From an uncultured Eubacteriales bacterium (GTDB taxonomy: Bacteria > Bacillota > Clostridia > Oscillospirales > RGIG7773): a stretch of DNA of 5,070 bases. The notes under the pieces are model-generated. The model had not been told where the DNA came from. It worked only from the letters and a program-made list of their open reading frames with translations, and ran no database searches. Of the stretch, positions 1 through 5,070 are shown one piece after another (position 1 is the first letter of the stretch; the number at the start of each line of letters is the position of its first letter). The stretch is taken from NCBI GenBank assembly GCA_934541205.1, contig CAKTDK010000135.1, positions 1 through 5,070 of the forward strand, in the 5' to 3' direction. The translations under genes and the position numbers were made by a program.

Positions 1-917
1 ATATTGTGCTCGATGGATTTTATGATCTTGAAGTTTTGGATAAGCTTTGCTGTGAGAAAAATGTTAATGCAAATGTTTCGGTAAGAATAAAACCCGGAAT
101 AGATGCTCATACTCATGACGCGGTTATGACAGGACAAATAGATTCAAAATTTGGAGTCGCTCTTGAAACAGGAGAAGCAAAAGAATTTTTAAAAAAAGCA
201 ATTGAAATGAAAAACCTCAATCTTTGCGGAGTTCATTGTCATATAGGTTCTCAGATATTTGAACTTGAACCGTTTAAAGAAGCGGCAAAAAGGCTTCTTG
301 AATTAATGATACAGATAAGAAATGAAACTGGATATATTATAAAAGAACTGAATTTAGGCGGAGGATACGGAATTAAATATACCGAAAATGATAATCCTAT
401 TGAATACAGTTCATATATTGAAAGCGTATCTGATACGGTAAAAAATACTTGTGAAGAAAACGATTTTCCACTTCCTTTTATTTTAATGGAACCTGGCAGG
501 TCTATTGTGGGAGCAGCAGGTATTACTCTGTACAGAGTGGGCTCGGTAAAAGAAATACCGGGGATAAGAACGTATGTTGCTATAGACGGCGGTATGACGG
601 ATAATCCAAGATATGCTCTTTATAAATCTGAGTACGAAGCGGTAATTGCTAATAGAGCGTCAAAGCCGAGAGATTTTTCTGTTACAATAGCAGGAAAATG
701 CTGCGAAAGTGGTGATTTAATTGGTGAAAATATGTTTATCCAACAACCTCAAAGCGGTGATATAATAGCTGTTTTATCTACAGGAGCTTACAATTATTCT
801 ATGGCATCTCATTATAACAGAATTCCAAATCCTGCGGTTGTAATGATTAAAGACGGGCAGGATCGTCTTGTTATAAAAAGAGAAACTTATGAAGATTTAG
901 TAAAAAATGATTTATAA
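1..917 (+). CDS. lysA: Diaminopimelate decarboxylase, 5'-truncated by window edge
   Basis: PLP-dependent cytoplasmic enzyme that decarboxylates meso-2,6-diaminopimelate to L-lysine, the last step of lysine synthesis. About 304 C-terminal residues are visible of a family length near 420. The reading frame is open to base 1 (codon phase starts at base 3), so the true start lies outside and the GTG at 6 is internal. Numbering from that valine, I see HIGSQ (79-83) and GGGYG (118-122) of the alanine-racemase-like barrel, EPGRSIVG (162-169, cofactor phosphate binding), CESGD (233-237, with the active-site Cys) and GAYNYSMASHYN (260-271, with the conserved Tyr). The Lys that forms the Schiff base with PLP belongs to the missing N-terminal part. 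The related ornithine/arginine decarboxylases are less likely, because the whole motif set is that of LysA. A terminator follows the TAA at 915-917 directly. Nothing looks broken. Confidence 0.96.
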   Translation, partial: IVLDGFYDLEVLDKLCCEKNVNANVSVRIKPGIDAHTHDAVMTGQIDSKFGVALETGEAKEFLKKAIEMKNLNLCGVHCHIGSQIFELEPFKEAAKRLLELMIQIRNETGYIIKELNLGGGYGIKYTENDNPIEYSSYIESVSDTVKNTCEENDFPLPFILMEPGRSIVGAAGITLYRVGSVKEIPGIRTYVAIDGGMTDNPRYALYKSEYEAVIANRASKPRDFSVTIAGKCCESGDLIGENMFIQQPQSGDIIAVLSTGAYNYSMASHYNRIPNPAVVMIKDGQDRLVIKRETYEDLVKNDL

Positions 918-920
918 AAT

Positions 921-960
921 AAAACTCCGGTTTTTTATCATTAAATTCCGGAGTTTTTTT
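921..960 (+). terminator. Intrinsic terminator of lysA
   Basis: A perfect 10-bp stem pairs AAAACTCCGG (921-930) with CCGGAGTTTT (948-957) around a 17-base AT-rich loop. A run of seven T (954-960) follows the GC-rich core. It begins three bases after the lysA stop codon, so it should end the lysA transcript and insulate the next gene. The loop is longer than usual, but the sequence otherwise matches a factor-independent terminator. Confidence 0.88.
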
Positions 961-992
961 AATAAATATTTGCGGTTTAGTATTACTTTATT

Positions 993-998
993 AAGGAG
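993..998 (+). promoter_or_regulatory. Ribosome binding site deciding the GTG start of the GNAT gene
   Basis: AAGGAG lies 9 bases before GTG at 1008. The next in-frame ATG is 28 codons further in and would remove the first strand of the acetyltransferase fold, so this site fixes the GTG start. The 47 bases between the lysA terminator and this start contain no convincing -35/-10 pair. Confidence 0.8.
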
Positions 999-1007
999 TG
1001 GTATTAG

Positions 1008-1559
1008 GTGAGTTTGAAAATTGAAAAGGTTACAAGAAAAAATAAAAAAGTAAAAGAAGTTTATATAGATTCTTTCCCTAAAAAAGAAAGAATGCCTTAT
1101 TGGATGATGCTTCTTATGGCAAAAAAAGATGATACGGATTTTCTTGCTTTTTATGATAAAGATGTATTTTGCGGATTTGTTTATATGGCGAGACTCAATA
1201 GTATTATATTTGTTATGTTTTTAGCAGTTAACAGAAATATCCGTTCCAAAGGATATGGAAGTAAAATTTTAGATGAGATTTCTTCTTTATATCCAGACAG
1301 TAAGATAATTATTTCTATTGAAAGATGTGATACCAACGCTGAAGACATTGATATAAGATTAAGACGAAAGAATTTTTATCTTAGAAATGGCTTTGCTGAA
1401 AGCGGTTATTTAATAGAGCTTGAACATATAAAACAAGAAATTATAGTAAAAAACGGAAAATTCGACAGTGATGAGTTTTCTTCTTTTCTTAAAAAATACA
1501 GCAATGGTACGCTGAAACCGCCTATTTGGAAAGCAGAGAACAAAAAATCTACATATTGA
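1008..1559 (+). CDS. GNAT-family N-acetyltransferase, substrate unknown
   Basis: 183-residue protein with the GNAT fold, expected to transfer an acetyl group from acetyl-CoA to an amine. The hallmark is motif A: the strand FVMFLAVN (68-75) followed by RSKGYG (79-84), the R-x-x-G-x-G loop that binds the CoA pyrophosphate. Motif B is seen as NFYLRNGF (122-129), the usual C-terminal 'FY...GF' element. The N-terminal part (KKVKEVYIDSFPKKERMPYW, 14-32) resembles an acceptor-side helix. After about residue 140 there is a charged tail ending in LKPPIWK. There is no signal peptide or membrane segment, so it is probably cytoplasmic. The GTG start is supported by AAGGAG at 993-998. The stop at 1557-1559 is 8 bases before the aph start, so the two genes probably share one transcript. 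The substrate cannot be told from sequence: an aminoglycoside, another antibiotic, a metabolite or a protein N-terminus are all possible. I see no specific likeness to known AAC(6') or streptothricin acetyltransferases. Confidence 0.85.
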   Translation: MSLKIEKVTRKNKKVKEVYIDSFPKKERMPYWMMLLMAKKDDTDFLAFYDKDVFCGFVYMARLNSIIFVMFLAVNRNIRSKGYGSKILDEISSLYPDSKIIISIERCDTNAEDIDIRLRRKNFYLRNGFAESGYLIELEHIKQEIIVKNGKFDSDEFSSFLKKYSNGTLKPPIWKAENKKSTY

Positions 1560-1567
1560 GCAGAAGT

Positions 1568-2362
1568 ATGAAAATTATGAATATACCAGAAAATATATAT
1601 AAAATAATAGAAAATAAAAAATATATTGTTGATGATATCGGACAATCAGATTCTAAAATCTTTTGTTTTAAAGATATGGTTTTAAAGATTCAAGAGCAAA
1701 ATGTGGAATCTGAAACGGAATATAATATTATGAAATGGCTTTTCAGCAAAAATTTTGTTCCAAAAATTATTGCTTTTGAAAAATCAGAGAATATGAGTTA
1801 TCTTCTTATGAGCAAAATAAAAGGAAAAATGCTTTGTTCTTCAGAATTTATGGAAAATCCAAAACTTCTTATAAAACTTCTTGCCAAAGGACTTAAAATG
1901 CTGTGGCAAACAGATATATCGGATTGTCCTTGCAATAGTTGTCTTGATAATAAGCTGAAGCTTGCAAAATATCGTGTTGAAAATAATTTATGCAGTATTT
2001 ATAATGTTGAAGAAGGAACCTATGGAGAAAATGGATTTGATTCTCCGAAGCATTTATTTGAATGGCTTAATAGTAACAGACCGGATGAAAATTATGTATT
2101 TTCACACGGAGATTACTGTTTACCGAATATATTTGCCGACAAGGATAAAATCAGCGGATTTATTGATTTAGGCAGAGCAGGCATAGCTGATAAATATCAG
2201 GACATAGCTCTTTGTTACAGAAGCCTTAAAGATAATTTTTACGGAAAGTATTCACAAAATCATAATACGGATTTTGATATTAATTTGTTATTTGAAGAAT
2301 TAGAAATTAATCCTGACTGGGATTTAATAAGATATTATATTTTACTTGATGAATTATTTTGA
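1568..2362 (+). CDS. Aminoglycoside 3'-phosphotransferase, APH(3') family
   Basis: Cytoplasmic kinase of the protein-kinase-like fold, expected to transfer phosphate from ATP (or GTP) to the 3'-hydroxyl of aminoglycosides such as kanamycin and neomycin. From ATG at 1568 it has 264 residues, the length I recall for APH(3')-IIIa. Visible elements: nucleotide-binding Lys40 (MVLKIQ), its partner Glu51 in the helix before MKWL, the catalytic loop HGDYCLPN (180-187) with Asp182 and Asn187, the metal-binding Asp200 in GFIDLGR (197-203), ADKYQDIAL (207-215), and a C-terminus NPDW...YYILLDELF as in the APH(3')-III branch. All catalytic residues are present, so it should be active. Compared with APH(3')-IIIa as I recall it, the loop after Lys40 is about five residues shorter and there is an insertion of about eight near 224-236. 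A TTG at 1526 could extend the frame by 14 residues into the upstream gene, but it has no ribosome site. The chosen ATG has only a weak GAG (1558-1560), suggesting coupling to translation of the acetyltransferase gene. ATG at 1577 is an alternative start. The resistance spectrum is inferred, not shown. Confidence 0.92.
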   Translation: MKIMNIPENIYKIIENKKYIVDDIGQSDSKIFCFKDMVLKIQEQNVESETEYNIMKWLFSKNFVPKIIAFEKSENMSYLLMSKIKGKMLCSSEFMENPKLLIKLLAKGLKMLWQTDISDCPCNSCLDNKLKLAKYRVENNLCSIYNVEEGTYGENGFDSPKHLFEWLNSNRPDENYVFSHGDYCLPNIFADKDKISGFIDLGRAGIADKYQDIALCYRSLKDNFYGKYSQNHNTDFDINLLFEELEINPDWDLIRYYILLDELF

Positions 2363-2365
2363 AAA

Positions 2366-2402
2366 AAGGAAAAGGAACACTTAAAAAGTGTTCCTTTTCC
2401 TT
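2366..2402. terminator. Bidirectional intrinsic terminator after aph
   Basis: A perfect 17-bp stem (2366-2382 with 2386-2402) closes on the loop AAA. It starts four bases after the aph stop. On the plus strand the descending arm is itself T-rich (TTCCTTTTCCTT) and leads into further T-rich sequence. On the minus strand the stem is followed by a short T run (complement of 2362-2367). It can therefore stop transcripts from either side, as is common between convergent genes. Confidence 0.85.
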
Positions 2403-2421
2403 ATATTAGTATTTTTAGACA

Positions 2422-2442
2422 GTTTTGCTCAAAGAGCAAAAC
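2422..2442. other. Perfect short hairpin between convergent terminators
   Basis: GTTTTGCTC (2422-2430) pairs with GAGCAAAAC (2434-2442) around AAA, giving a 9-bp perfect inverted repeat. Neither strand has a T run directly after it, so it is not a normal terminator. It sits between the aph and pfkA terminators and could protect RNA 3' ends, or be an incidental palindrome. Confidence 0.55.
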
Positions 2443-2469
2443 AAAAAACCACCCGTTTTATGGGTGGTT
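2441..2469 (-). terminator. Intrinsic terminator of pfkA
   Basis: Read on the minus strand, AACCACCC (2469-2462) pairs with GGGTGGTT (2454-2447) around a 7-base loop, and the T run complementary to 2443-2448 follows. The stem begins five bases after the pfkA stop codon. This is a classic compact GC-rich terminator and indicates that pfkA ends its transcript, with no downstream partner gene. Confidence 0.92.
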
Positions 2470-2473
2470 ATGC

Positions 2474-3448
2474 TTATATTGAAATTTCATGAGCGATTTT
2501 ATAAAGATTCATATCAATTGTTTTTTTCATAGAAAGAGCTTCTAAAATATCGTAATTTACAACTTTTCCATCTTTCATTACAACAACTCTGTTTCCGATT
2601 CCCTGTGATAAAAGTTCAACGCCATAATAACCCAGCTTTGTAGCGACAACTCTGTCACGCACTGTAGGAGCGCCTCCTCTTTGAACATGACCTAAAATAG
2701 TAGCTCTTGATTCTATTCCTGTACCTTCTTCAATTTGTTTTGCGATTTCTTCACTGTGTCCCACACCTTCCGAAACCATAACAATAAAGTGATGTTTTCC
2801 GAGTGCGCGTGATTTTTCAATTTTTGCAATAATGTCATTAATATCATGAGGGACTTCTTCCACTATAATACAAGTAGCGCCTACTGCGATACCGGCTTCC
2901 AAAGCAATATGTCCCGCATGTCTTCCCATTACTTCTACTACGGAACATCTGTAATGAGACTGAGTAGTACTTCTTAATTTATCGACCATTTCACACACAG
3001 TATTCAAAGCTGTGTCAAATCCGACTGTATAATCTGAAGAGGAAATATCGTTATCTATTGTACCCGGAATTCCGATACATGGTATACCTTCAAGAGAAAG
3101 GTCTCTTGCTCCTCTGAAAGAGCCGTCTCCGCCTATGACAACGATTCCGTCAATGCCCATTTCTCTGCATTTTTCAGCAGCTTTTTTAACGCCTTCAGGA
3201 CTGTTAAATTCCTTGCTTCTGGCAGTATAAAGCATAGTTCCGCCAAGCTGAATAATATCCGAAACACTTCTAAGACCCATTTCCATAATGTCGCCAGTCA
3301 TAAGTCCGACATATCCTTGTCTTATGCCTACAACTCTCATACCTTTTGCGATACCGGTTCTTACAACGCTTCTTATAACGGCATTCATTCCCGGAGCGTC
3401 GCCGCCGCTTGTTAAAACGCCGATAGTTTTTACTTTATTTTCTGACAT
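2474..3448 (-). CDS. pfkA: ATP-dependent 6-phosphofructokinase
   Basis: Phosphorylates fructose 6-phosphate to fructose 1,6-bisphosphate, the committing step of glycolysis, as a cytoplasmic homotetramer. With the ATG at 3448 the protein has 324 residues, close to the usual 320 for short bacterial PfkA. Motifs in order: SGGDAPGMN (14-22), GGDGS (106-110), PGTIDND (128-134, catalytic base Asp132), MGRHAG (174-179) and LGHVQRGG (252-259). Gly in GGDGS and in PGTIDND is the pattern of ATP-using enzymes; pyrophosphate-dependent relatives carry Asp and Lys there. Arg26 and Arg30 line up with effector-site arginines of the Escherichia coli enzyme, so control by ADP and phosphoenolpyruvate is likely. 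GAGGAGG at 3456-3462 is 7 bases before this ATG. The GTG at 3451 would leave only 4 bases and is less likely. dnaE lies upstream on the same strand, a common Firmicute order, but pfkA has its own promoter at 3529-3557. Pyruvate kinase, often next in this order, is absent downstream. Confidence 0.97.
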   Translation of the reverse strand: MSENKVKTIGVLTSGGDAPGMNAVIRSVVRTGIAKGMRVVGIRQGYVGLMTGDIMEMGLRSVSDIIQLGGTMLYTARSKEFNSPEGVKKAAEKCREMGIDGIVVIGGDGSFRGARDLSLEGIPCIGIPGTIDNDISSSDYTVGFDTALNTVCEMVDKLRSTTQSHYRCSVVEVMGRHAGHIALEAGIAVGATCIIVEEVPHDINDIIAKIEKSRALGKHHFIVMVSEGVGHSEEIAKQIEEGTGIESRATILGHVQRGGAPTVRDRVVATKLGYYGVELLSQGIGNRVVVMKDGKVVNYDILEALSMKKTIDMNLYKIAHEISI

Positions 3449-3455
3449 CACAATT

Positions 3456-3462
3456 CCTCCTC
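3456..3462 (-). promoter_or_regulatory. Strong ribosome binding site of pfkA
   Basis: The minus strand reads GAGGAGG, 7 bases from the ATG at 3448 and 4 from the GTG at 3451. The spacing favours the ATG and suggests efficient translation, as expected for a glycolytic enzyme. Confidence 0.85.
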
Positions 3463-3528
3463 AAATCTGCAAATAAACTCCGTAAAGGGATTTTGAGTAT
3501 ATAAAATTTTTAAAAGCTGAACAATACT

Positions 3529-3557
3529 ATTATATCAAAACAAAATAATTTTGACAA
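3529..3557 (-). promoter_or_regulatory. Vegetative (sigma-A type) promoter of pfkA
   Basis: On the minus strand, TTGTCA (3557-3552; one mismatch to TTGACA) is separated by exactly 17 bases from a perfect TATAAT (3534-3529). TG one base before the -10 box makes it an extended -10 element. Transcription should start near 3522, giving a leader of about 73 bases before the pfkA ATG. I see no clear operator, cre site or riboswitch in the leader. The promoter lies in the 189-base dnaE-pfkA spacer, so pfkA can be expressed independently of dnaE. Confidence 0.85.
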
Positions 3558-3574
3558 TAAAATAAACATTAAAC

Positions 3575-3625
3575 CAAACAAAAAACTTAACAAAATACCA
3601 ACACGCTTTTTTTGCTATTTGTTAA
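3575..3625 (-). terminator. Possible AT-rich terminator of dnaE
   Basis: On the minus strand, TTAACAAA (3625-3618) pairs perfectly with TTTGTTAA (3594-3587). Inside it, TA/TA and CAA/TTG pairs could extend the stem with mismatches. The T run complementary to 3580-3585 follows. It begins 12 bases after the dnaE stop codon. The position and T tract suit a terminator, but the stem is poor in G+C and the loop is large, so it may be weak and allow read-through into pfkA. Confidence 0.42.
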
Positions 3626-3637
3626 TTATTACTAATC

Positions 3638-5070
3638 TTATTTTACAATTATATTATTTTCTCCCAACACGGATTTCAAAGTGTTTATCAAATCTTCATT
3701 TATTTCGCAAGCTGTACTTTTGGATTTTATCCATTTTTTTTCGTTTTCAAAATAAAAATAGACCGTACTTTCTCCTGGATAAAGCTTTAAAAGCTTAATT
3801 ATATCATCCATAATTTCATCACGTTTGGATAACACAATATACAGCTTGTTTTTTACAGTATTTATCTGTTCGGGAGTTATTTCCACCGCGTCGGAAACAA
3901 GTATTTTTACACCGTCGTCTTCTTTTAAAGATATTCTTCCCTTTATTTTATATATGGAGTTTTCGTTAAAGAATCCTTCGTATTTTTTGAAAACAGCCGG
4001 AAATAATATTCCTTCTGTCTGCAAAGTTGAATCGTTGAGTGTTATAAATGCCATTCTTTCGTCTTTTTTTGTTTTCTTTACATGTATATCTGATATCATG
4101 CAATATAAAGTAACATTTTTACCGTCAAAATATTTTCCGTCATTTTCTTCAACAGAATTTATTATATTATAAATAATATCGCCGCCGGCTTTTTTTATTT
4201 TTTCAAGATGTTCTTTCATTGGATGGCCGGAAATATAAAAACCTGCAACTTCGTTTTCAAAAGATAAAATTTGGTTTTTATCATATTCGGGCATATCAAT
4301 TATCATGGCTCTTGAAAAGGAATCTTCCATACTTCCGAAAAGACCTATTTGACCTGAAATTTGACACATTTTTTCTTTTGAAGCGGCGTCGGCTATTTCC
4401 TGATAACTTTCCATAAGACTTTTTCTTGTATGGCCAAAGGTATCCATAGCTCCGCTTTTTATAAGGCTTTCTATTGCTTTTTTATTTAAATCCTTGTCTG
4501 CCATTCTAAGACAAAAATCATAAAAACTTTTAAATTCGCCTTTATCGTTCCGTTCTTGTATCAATTGTTTTATAAAATTTCTTCCTATATTTTTGATAGA
4601 GGTAAGACCAAATTTTATAGTTGTTTTATCCAAAGGTTCAAAAGTTTCGGCAGAAGTATTTATATCAGGAGGTAAAAGCTTTAATCCCATTTGCGGCAAA
4701 AGCGCTATATATTCACAAACCTTATCAAGATTGTCAAGAACGCTTCCCATAAGGGCAGACATATATTCGCAGGAATAATGACATTTTAAATAAGCGGTTT
4801 GGAATGAAATATGCGCATAGGCTGCGGCATGAGATTTGTTAAAAGCATATTTGGCGAAAGAGCTCATTTCATCAAAAATATCATTTGCAATTTTTTCAGA
4901 AACACCGTTTTTTATTGCGCCAGGGAAAATTTCTTTGCCGTTTTCCGTTAAACCGTAAAGAAAATATTTTCTTTCCTGTTCCATAACGTCTGTTTTCTTT
5001 TTTGACATAGCTCTTCTTAAAAGGTCGGCTCTTCCAAGAGAATATCCTGCAAGCTTTTGAACTATCTGCA
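3638..5070 (-). CDS. dnaE: DNA polymerase III alpha subunit, C-terminal part, 5'-truncated by window edge
   Basis: Catalytic subunit of a replicative C-family DNA polymerase. The frame runs to the right edge (first whole codon at 5068), giving 476 C-terminal residues of a protein usually near 1,150. The ATG at 5008 is internal, since LGRADLLRRAMSKKK (11-25 of the fragment) spans it. Further landmarks are FAKYAFNKSHAAAYA (71-85) of the fingers region, a helix-hairpin-helix region around IKFGLTSIKNIG (141-152), and FENEVAGFYISGHPM (260-274). An OB-fold follows at about 298-380, with a small C-terminal domain to 476. QIGLF (240-244) fits the Q-x-x-L-F pentapeptide by which polymerases bind the sliding clamp, and lies between the helix-hairpin-helix and OB regions, as the internal clamp motif does in DnaE proteins. 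The PHP and catalytic palm parts are outside the window. PolC, the other Firmicute polymerase, has a different domain order and does not fit. pfkA follows on the same strand after 189 bases. Confidence 0.97.
   Translation of the reverse strand, partial: QIVQKLAGYSLGRADLLRRAMSKKKTDVMEQERKYFLYGLTENGKEIFPGAIKNGVSEKIANDIFDEMSSFAKYAFNKSHAAAYAHISFQTAYLKCHYSCEYMSALMGSVLDNLDKVCEYIALLPQMGLKLLPPDINTSAETFEPLDKTTIKFGLTSIKNIGRNFIKQLIQERNDKGEFKSFYDFCLRMADKDLNKKAIESLIKSGAMDTFGHTRKSLMESYQEIADAASKEKMCQISGQIGLFGSMEDSFSRAMIIDMPEYDKNQILSFENEVAGFYISGHPMKEHLEKIKKAGGDIIYNIINSVEENDGKYFDGKNVTLYCMISDIHVKKTKKDERMAFITLNDSTLQTEGILFPAVFKKYEGFFNENSIYKIKGRISLKEDDGVKILVSDAVEITPEQINTVKNKLYIVLSKRDEIMDDIIKLLKLYPGESTVYFYFENEKKWIKSKSTACEINEDLINTLKSVLGENNIIVK

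Noticed and set aside
1008..1559. Streptothricin acetyltransferase (Sat4) because of the position before an aphA-3-like gene
   Set aside because: Beyond the general GNAT motifs, the sequence does not resemble Sat4 as I know it, so no specific name is justified.
1526..1567. TTG-initiated 14-residue N-terminal extension of the aph gene
   Set aside because: It overlaps the acetyltransferase gene, has no ribosome site, and would make the protein longer than the usual APH(3') length; the ATG at 1568 gives 264 residues.
1406..1645. Minus-strand frame across the GNAT-aph junction, with a hydrophobic N-terminus suggesting a small membrane protein
   Set aside because: It is the complement of two recognised coding regions, and its Phe/Ile/Tyr richness simply mirrors Lys/Asn-rich, AT-rich sequence.
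2422..2442. Middle hairpin as a third terminator
   Set aside because: No T run directly follows on either strand.
2474..3448. Pyrophosphate-dependent phosphofructokinase
   Set aside because: Gly is present in GGDGS and PGTIDND where pyrophosphate enzymes carry Asp and Lys.
3449..3451. GTG as the pfkA start, one codon upstream
   Set aside because: Only 4 bases from the GAGGAGG site; the ATG at 3448 has standard 7-base spacing.
3825..4172. Open plus-strand frame of 115 codons opposite dnaE
   Set aside because: It lies entirely antisense to well-supported dnaE coding sequence, has no ribosome site, and encodes a low-complexity hydrophobic product of AT-rich complement.
1..5070. Mobile element, attachment site, CRISPR array, tRNA or rRNA
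   Set aside because: No recombinase frame, flanking long inverted or direct repeats, regularly spaced repeats, or recognisable structural RNA was seen on either strand.

Overview
The window is about two-thirds A+T. It looks like a chromosomal segment from a low-GC Gram-positive anaerobe of the class Clostridia (Bacillota). The evidence is AT-rich codon choice, strong purine-rich ribosome binding sites, intrinsic terminators, and a dnaE-pfkA adjacency typical of Firmicutes. The host assignment is inference; there is no rRNA or other taxonomic marker here.

Layout: the plus strand opens inside lysA (diaminopimelate decarboxylase, last enzyme of lysine synthesis), whose 5' end lies outside the window. 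lysA ends at a clear intrinsic terminator (921-960). A compact two-gene unit follows: a GTG-started GNAT-fold acetyltransferase of unknown substrate (1008-1559) and, 8 bases later, an aminoglycoside 3'-phosphotransferase of the APH(3') family (1568-2362). The next 111 bases (2363-2473) separate convergent genes and hold three hairpins, two of them good terminators. The minus strand then carries pfkA (ATP-dependent 6-phosphofructokinase, 2474-3448). Upstream of it are a 189-base spacer with a near-consensus promoter and a possible dnaE terminator, and then the 3' 1.43 kb of dnaE (DNA polymerase III alpha subunit), which runs off the right edge.

Functionally, lysA, pfkA and dnaE are housekeeping genes for amino acid and cell wall precursor synthesis, glycolysis and replication. 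The accessory element is the GNAT-APH pair, which fits an antibiotic-modifying cassette. No transposase, integrase, inverted repeat or attachment site surrounds it, so it looks resident rather than recently mobilised. I found no tRNA, rRNA, CRISPR array, riboswitch or evident new multi-gene system. The item most worth following up is the resistance-type kinase and its unassigned acetyltransferase partner between core genes.
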